Assembly (NCBI GenBank): GCA_964577215.1
Contig: CAZNYK010000004.1
Span: 5,654-69,653, forward strand
DNA from: UBA2329 sp964577215
Lineage (GTDB): Bacteria > Bacteroidota > Bacteroidia > Chitinophagales > Saprospiraceae
Reading direction: 5' to 3'
DNA: 64,000 nucleotides
Shown here: piece by piece, positions 59,901-64,000 of the stretch
Numbering within the stretch: position 1 is the first letter of the stretch
Layout: each line of letters begins with the position of its first letter
Position numbers and translations under genes: made by a program
Notes under the pieces: generated by a model
Database searches by the model: none
What the model was told of the DNA's origin: nothing
The model's input: the letters and a program-made list of their open reading frames with translations, nothing else

Positions 59901-61557
59901 GAAAAGCGCCGCCGATGCGCAGGGAGAAAATATTGCCCGTGAAGATGAGCATGCCTTGCTGGGTGGCATTGGCAGAGAGTACCACCGTCATTTGCACGCC
60001 CGCCCCGATGTTGTAAGTTCCGGGCGCGAAACCCGGCAGGATGAGCGCCGGACTGCCGTTGGCGGCAATGTTCACCTGGCCCTGGTTGAAGAAGTCCAAC
60101 GTTACGGAGTCCACCGGTTCAGGGTATTGGGAGAAATTGAAAGACAGGCCGATGCGGCGCAGGAGCAAATAATTGCCCGATGCGGCGGCAAATGGCGGAG
60201 CGCCGGGGGCCTGCTCCACTCTCAATTCTTCGAAAGCGGTGAGCCAGTCCAAATCCTGGAACGGCAAAAGGCGCACCGTCACATTGTTTTCGGTATAGAT
60301 CAAATCGCCCGGTTGGTTGCCCTGGGAAACGCCGTAGGCGACGCCTTCTATTTCTTCAAACTCGATGCAGGAGTCATCCGGGCCGCAGTCGGGTATATCC
60401 ACGATCACCGACCGGCAGCAAAGCACGGGCGTGGTGGCGACAACACAAACCTGCACCTCGAAGGCGAGCGCGTCGGTCGGCAGGTTTACGCCTTCCAACA
60501 CGAGCGGTAATTGCTGGGCGTTGAACGTGCCGTAATCCTCTCCCTCAATGTTTACCTGGAACAATTGATTAAGCGCCGGATTTATTGGAATGAAGTTCAC
60601 GTAAACGTCATATCCCTCATCCGTGCATTCCGTCACATGGGCTTCCAGTTCGAGGATTCCGCAGGGAAAGTTGCAATCGACGGGCGCTATGGTCGCCGTA
60701 TCGGTACACGCGGGATTGCCGGTATCGACAATGACGAAGGTGCGGCTCGTAGAACCGTCGCCGGCAAAGGGGCCGATGTTAACCGTGCCTTGCGCATAAG
60801 TATAAGTGCCCCTGAGTTCTCCGTTCACAAAAAGTTGGTAAGCCGTGCTGACATTATTGGCCGGCACTCCCGGGTTCACGGCGGCGTAAAAAATGCCGTT
60901 GGGCGTACAGGGCATGGGCGTGACCTGGAGGTTGAGCGCCGGGCAAGGCGTGACGACCTGGGTATAGCACACATTATCCAAGAAGAACTCCTGCCCGCCG
61001 ATGAGCAAGGTTTCGATATTGCCGCTCAGGCATACAATTCCGGTCTGGGTCGGCACGGCGCCTGGGTTTGAAGGCGGGCTCACCGTAAGGGTTACGCCCG
61101 GAGCGATATTGGCGGGCGCCAATCCCAGGAAATTGAGGATTTGCACCGGCTGCCCGTTCACGGCGATGTTTTCCTGCCCGCCGCCGTCCCAAAAGCTGAA
61201 GCAAACCGAGTTGGTTCCGGCAGGAAAACTAAAGGTCACGGTAGCGTTTGATATCCAAAGGGCTATGCCCTGTCCCAAGCCGAACGGCGGAGTAAGCCCG
61301 CCGAAGTTGCCGGATGCCTGCACATCGCCGAAAACGGGAAGATTGGAATTGGGATAAGAAAACACGCCCACCGAAGCAGTAACGCCGTTGGATTCCAAAA
61401 ACACATCGCCCGGCTCGTAGCCGTAGTTGTAGTTGTAAAAAGTATTGGGGGGCAAGTCGTCAAAATCGACGCAGGTGGGAAGCGGTTGCGCCCACACAGG
61501 AGATGCACCGGAGAACAGTGCGGCAAGGAGAAAAACAACGGTAAAACGTGTGTTCAT
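56920..61557 (-). CDS. Giant modular T9SS-secreted protein with dockerin- and cohesin-like domains
   Basis: From ATG 61557 the protein has 1545 residues and a signal peptide (cleavage near PVWAQ, residue 24). Three long modules of about 170 residues (29-200, 397-562, 938-1106) start with C[VIM].FE/DD and end DN.C; each has a central Asn-Gly pair. Seven shorter modules of about 93 residues lie between them (201-391, 563-933, 1107-1201), alternating between a type with GPF and a type with a Cys-Cys pair. A dockerin-like region follows (GDADNDN, then DCDGNGVINAADAE), then a cohesin-like domain (about 1300-1455) and a T9SS type A sorting domain (VYPNPSSGDVF to the end). It is divergent from the helical-protein gene at 61743. 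Confidence 0.9.
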   Translation of the reverse strand: MNTRFTVVFLLAALFSGASPVWAQPLPTCVDFDDLPPNTFYNYNYGYEPGDVFLESNGVTASVGVFSYPNSNLPVFGDVQASGNFGGLTPPFGLGQGIALWISNATVTFSFPAGTNSVCFSFWDGGGQENIAVNGQPVQILNFLGLAPANIAPGVTLTVSPPSNPGAVPTQTGIVCLSGNIETLLIGGQEFFLDNVCYTQVVTPCPALNLQVTPMPCTPNGIFYAAVNPGVPANNVSTAYQLFVNGELRGTYTYAQGTVNIGPFAGDGSTSRTFVIVDTGNPACTDTATIAPVDCNFPCGILELEAHVTECTDEGYDVYVNFIPINPALNQLFQVNIEGEDYGTFNAQQLPLVLEGVNLPTDALAFEVQVCVVATTPVLCCRSVIVDIPDCGPDDSCIEFEEIEGVAYGVSQGNQPGDLIYTENNVTVRLLPFQDLDWLTAFEELRVEQAPGAPPFAAASGNYLLLRRIGLSFNFSQYPEPVDSVTLDFFNQGQVNIAANGSPALILPGFAPGTYNIGAGVQMTVVLSANATQQGMLIFTGNIFSLRIGGAFLRIDNLCIPPDAPPCEIAELQVEALPCATASGQFFVRLNFDHEHTSDSFALYVNNNLPVFYAYTELPLELGPFQSPSPEMIFRVADAENPSCDAIRTLPAYSCNPACSLSNPRFDDIVCNNAQTYNVFINFDYSAAVSDSFRVSTPLGFEGAFAYADLPVHLTGIYILDNRIQICDAENADCCILLEIGDVPCFGCAIGNFQLEALPCQDDGNFFVRLNFSHDLTSDLFRLSVNGQTYGEYMYADLPLTVGPFPGNGQATLYFTVEDLLYFGCGTGAPLAPVNCNPPACPISDLEAFIVQCSNTAPGYLYVNFNSLSSDVDGEFNLYLNDFLFGTYSLTDLPLMLPWPFLNTSPANPAQVRVCLTNNPDCCAQVAAQRIDCNDSECMAFEDLEPEFVFSQETGYEPGALAFTETGVPVRLRSYRATNATEEFESVLVSTGHFGPGFTGASGQYLVLNRAGVKFDFETLDEQVISVCFDFFDGGGIENLSVNGQATIFVQSLFQLQGQQVAPGVFLHIQPSLNNLATGRVCLTGPVHSLLIAGSNFGIDNVCFSTLPVECNISELTATATPCEQGEFWVALNFEHNHTGSQGFTVRGNGVHYGTFSYADLPILLGPFPAISGNAAILEFDVRDVQHPDCHAAVSLTPPPCNPIVVWPGDADNDNIARHFDLLNVGVAFGAQGPPRSNTGNAWTGMPVTPWNQMFATGGLNYAYADCDGNGVINAADAEVIHLNYGLTHGPVAPYAPLPATPNNPPLFVDMPSGPIPPGATLSAPIRLGLPDLPVEEIYGLAFRIEFDPEVFAPNSVSVEVPNATWFGSQSPSTGGGLLSIDRTFAEDGIIEMALTRINQQNATGQGTIARFRGIIDDIAGLMESEIRITQIKAIRADETPLAIFNPLETFTVGDGLIGVGWLDMLRSLQVYPNPSSGDVFIENKYGAPIDEVRIFNDKGMQVAPAALNVNMVSLAGLPSGMYFLRIRIGEHVFHKRVVAVTGNR

Positions 61558-61742
61558 GGCTATCGGCTTTTTTTGATGGAATTGCATGATACAAAAATCC
61601 TGCTTTGTCAAGTGAAAATAAAAAACTTAATACGCCTATTTTTGATTTTTTCATCCCATATTTGCATGAGTATATTATTGCAAAAAATTGATTTACAATT
61701 AAATGAAATAAAATTGAATGGCCTGAAAATTGATTTTTTTCT

Positions 61743-63200
61743 ATGACGTCTCACAAGCTGTTCGATATATTATCCGCGCTGAACCGGCGCGAAATGACCC
61801 GTTTCAGGGAATTTGCCGAGTCGCCCTGGTTCAACAAGCACCGGGAACTGCGCGCATTGGTGGCTTATCTGAGTCGCATTTACCCGGATTTCGATGAGCG
61901 GCATTGCGGCAGAGAGGCGCTTTTTCAGCAACTTTTTCGCGGAGAAAATCGCGATCAGGCCAGGCTCGCGCTCCTTTTCACGTATGCCCGCCGCCTGGCG
62001 GAGCAGTTTTTGGCGTATGAACAATTCCGGCAGGACGAGGACGAGCAGCAATTGCTCCTCCTCCAGGCCCTCCGGCGCCGCAAGCTTTTTGATCTGTATG
62101 AAAAAACGCTTCCATACGCCGAACACAAAACCCAGGAGCAACATCGCTCCGACAGCCGGCAGTACTACGCTTTGTACCGTCTTGCCGACGAAGCCGACAA
62201 CTATTTCACGGAAGTAGAACGCCGCCGCAGCGACGACAGTTTACAACTGAAAGAGAACCACTTAGACCGGTTTTACCTGGCAGAGAAACTCCGCGACGCC
62301 TGCGAAATGCAGGTGCGGCGCCACATCCTGAAAATTGACTACTCGTCGCGCCTGCTGGAAGCTGTGCTCAAAGAAGTAGGCGACAACCTGCCCGAATACG
62401 CCGGCGAGCCGGCTATCTATGTGTATTACCACATTTACCTGATGGTGAGCCGCGACGACCCGCAGTACTATTTCGACGCATTGGACGGACTATCGGAACA
62501 TGAAGCGGCGCTCGACCCCGCCGGCCTGGCCGGGATGTACAACTACTTTCAGAATTATTGCATCCGGCGCATCAACAAGGGCGAAGAGCGATTCCTCGGG
62601 GAAATTTTCCGCCTGTACGCACGGCTCCTGGAAAAGGAACTGCTGTACGAAAACGGCCTGCTCTCGGAATGGCATTACAAAAACATCGTGACGACGGGCA
62701 TCCGCCTGCGGCAAATGAACTGGGTGAAGCAATTTATTGAAAACCAAAAAGATCGCCTCGATCCCGGAGTGCGCGACAACGCCTATTGTTTCAACCTGGC
62801 TTCCTACCATCACGCGCTGGGGCAGTACGACGAGGTGCTGCGCCTGCTGCTGCAAGTGGAGTACAGCGATCTGCGCTACAGCCTTGGGGCCAAGGCTTTG
62901 CTGCTGCGCACTTATTATGACTTGCGGGAGTTTGAGGCGCTCGATTCGCTGGTCGGCTCCATGCGGCAATTTTTACAGCGCAACCAGCTGCTGGCCGATT
63001 TTCACCGCAACGGGCATCACAACCTCTTTAAGTTTACGCGGCGCGCGGCGCACATCCGGGCCAACCTCGGCTTCACAAGCCCGGCAAAAAGCCGCCAGGA
63101 ACTGGATCGCCTCCGGAACGAGGTGGCACAAGCCGGCGAAATTTTCAACAAAAGCTGGCTGATAGAGAAAATGGAAGCGTTGGAGCGGGAGGTGGCGTAG
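61743..63200 (+). CDS. Large alpha-helical protein, paralog of the 17449 gene
   Basis: The 485-residue protein has no signal or membrane segment and is helical throughout. Its start (LFDILSALNRREMTRFREFA, then ESPWFN) and C-terminal block (LLLRTYYDLREFEALDSLV) align with the gene at 17449, and the overall layout is the same. The region LDRFYLAEKLRDACEMQVRR corresponds to LDLFFVATKIKFLNAMLSRG there. The family is not known to me. As at 17449 it lies divergent from a T9SS-secreted protein, here with 185 bp between starts. Confidence 0.82.
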   Translation: MTSHKLFDILSALNRREMTRFREFAESPWFNKHRELRALVAYLSRIYPDFDERHCGREALFQQLFRGENRDQARLALLFTYARRLAEQFLAYEQFRQDEDEQQLLLLQALRRRKLFDLYEKTLPYAEHKTQEQHRSDSRQYYALYRLADEADNYFTEVERRRSDDSLQLKENHLDRFYLAEKLRDACEMQVRRHILKIDYSSRLLEAVLKEVGDNLPEYAGEPAIYVYYHIYLMVSRDDPQYYFDALDGLSEHEAALDPAGLAGMYNYFQNYCIRRINKGEERFLGEIFRLYARLLEKELLYENGLLSEWHYKNIVTTGIRLRQMNWVKQFIENQKDRLDPGVRDNAYCFNLASYHHALGQYDEVLRLLLQVEYSDLRYSLGAKALLLRTYYDLREFEALDSLVGSMRQFLQRNQLLADFHRNGHHNLFKFTRRAAHIRANLGFTSPAKSRQELDRLRNEVAQAGEIFNKSWLIEKMEALEREVA

Positions 63201-63335
63201 GGGGTAGGCAGTGGGCGGTATGGCAGTATGCGGCAATTGCCTGTATCTCGTCAGCAAAGGATTGGGCGATACCCTGCCCATTCGGTACAACTGTGTCAAA
63301 GATGTAATATTTGTGAAGGTAAAGTAGCAATAGCG

Positions 63336-63343
63336 TAACTTTG
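63336..63343 (+). promoter_or_regulatory. -7 box (TAACTTTG) of the last gene
   Basis: TAACTTTG matches TAnnTTTG and lies 22 bp before the ATG at 63366. A TTTG at 63310-63313 lies 22 bp upstream, 3 bp further than usual. Confidence 0.55.
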
Positions 63344-63365
63344 CGCCCACAAAAAAAATAACGCT

Positions 63366-63899
63366 ATGCCGGCTTGGTTATCTGTTCTTTTAGAGATCAT
63401 TAAAGTCACCGTTCCTGCCCTGATTGTATTCTTGACGGTACGCACCCTGCTCAAGCAATTCCTGGAGGGACAGTATCGCATGAGAGCCGCCGAATTGCAG
63501 CAGAGCCGGCTGGCATCTACCACGCCGCTGCGCTTCCAGGCCTATGAGCGCCTCTCCCTGCTGTGCGAGCGCATAGCCCTGCCCAATCTCATCATGCGGG
63601 TGCGCCCCGAGGGGATGAGCGTGGCCGAGTACAGGTTAGCGCTGATGCTGGCCATTCAGCAGGAATTCGAGCACAACATCACACAGCAGGTATATATCTC
63701 GGAACAATTGTGGGAAATTCTCAAAATGGCCCGCGACCACGCCGTGGAAGTGATCAACCTGAGCGCCGAGAAGCTCCCGCCCAAGGCCGATGCCGCCGAT
63801 ATGGCCCGCTTTATTCTCGGTCTGCCGGCGGAAAACACGGTAGGCGCCACGGATAAGGCGCTGGCAGCCATCAAGCGGGAAGCGGCAGTGATGTTGTAA
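63366..63899 (+). CDS. Membrane-anchored hypothetical protein
   Basis: The 177-residue protein has one N-terminal membrane helix (WLSVLLEIIKVTVPALIVFL) followed by a helical cytoplasmic domain (ERLSLLCERIALPNLIMRV, YRLALMLAIQQEFEHNITQQ). It looks like a conserved Bacteroidota protein of unknown function; I cannot name the family with confidence. The start is supported by the -7 box upstream. Confidence 0.75.
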   Translation: MPAWLSVLLEIIKVTVPALIVFLTVRTLLKQFLEGQYRMRAAELQQSRLASTTPLRFQAYERLSLLCERIALPNLIMRVRPEGMSVAEYRLALMLAIQQEFEHNITQQVYISEQLWEILKMARDHAVEVINLSAEKLPPKADAADMARFILGLPAENTVGATDKALAAIKREAAVML

Positions 63900-63939
63900 G
63901 AACGCGAGCGGATTGGCTTCGCCCACCTTGCTGGCGCAA

Positions 63940-63959
63940 CCCCGACACGCGTGCCGGGG
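63940..63959. repeat. GC-rich palindrome near window end
   Basis: CCCCGACACGCGTGCCGGGG forms an 8-bp stem with one mismatch. It may be a terminator stem for the preceding gene, but no T-run follows on the plus strand. Confidence 0.4.
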
Positions 63960-64000
63960 CCATCTTGTGCCATTATTCGGCGCCCCGGCATCCAATGTCG

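Noticed and set aside
1..64000. tRNA, rRNA genes, CRISPR arrays, phage or full insertion sequences with transposase
   Set aside because: Looked for by eye on both strands; no convincing candidates seen.

Overview
The window is about 55 percent GC chromosomal DNA from a member of the Bacteroidota, most likely the Saprospiria (Lewinella/Haliscomenobacter-like). The evidence is type IX secretion (T9SS) C-terminal sorting domains, a short primary sigma factor of the Bacteroides type, Bacteroidota gene sets (DUF4271 with hemD, DUF6913 with dapA, a START-like protein, a DUF2723 glycosyltransferase-like protein) and many TAnnTTTG promoter boxes just upstream of genes. It is a draft scaffold with three gaps of exactly 100 N. 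Two of the gaps are flanked by identical 55-bp contig ends, so those duplications are assembly artefacts. No rRNA, tRNA or CRISPR array was seen.

Layout. 1-3275 (-): TetR regulator, outer-membrane protein, and the ATPase and permease of a MacB/LolCDE-like ABC exporter (permease cut by the window edge). 3543-8703: guaB, groEL-groES, a HepT-MntA toxin-antitoxin pair on the opposite strand, then secG. 8705-12636: a secG-rdgB operon, ilvE and an exported carbonic anhydrase. 12819-18945: barrel proteins (one a broken copy), a Cys-peptidase-like lipoprotein, and a T9SS protein divergent from a large helical protein. 18916-28622: a CHAT/TPR protein, then a TetR-controlled RND tripartite efflux operon. 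28697-35415 (-): Gfo/Idh/MocA oxidoreductase with DoxX, small regulatory fragments at a gap, nadB and a two-component system. 35485-43965 (+): DUF4271-hemD-accA, DUF6913-dapA, a threonine synthase-like enzyme, a DksA-like protein, a TIM-barrel isomerase and a DUF3298 lipoprotein. 44745-47493: primary sigma factor and HtpG, convergent. 47574-47850: a consensus promoter facing a structured gene-free region, a candidate small RNA. 47932-56483 (-): M28 peptidase, RpiB, DUF2723 protein, a ParA pair, a T9SS-domain remnant and an ALDH7-type dehydrogenase. 56661-56893: a composite of palindromic repeats containing a possible MITE. 56920-63899: a 1545-residue T9SS protein divergent from a second helical protein, then a small membrane-anchored protein.

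Most genes are core metabolism and housekeeping. The less ordinary parts are: (i) a dispersed palindromic repeat family found only between genes, with one copy split by a 116-bp MITE-like insertion; (ii) two copies of one architecture, a T9SS-secreted protein divergent from a roughly 490-residue paralogous helical protein; (iii) the promoter and RNA candidate at 47.6 kb; (iv) an orphan T9SS sorting domain; (v) a modular T9SS protein with dockerin- and cohesin-like parts; and (vi) a toxin-antitoxin pair lying between secG and groES.
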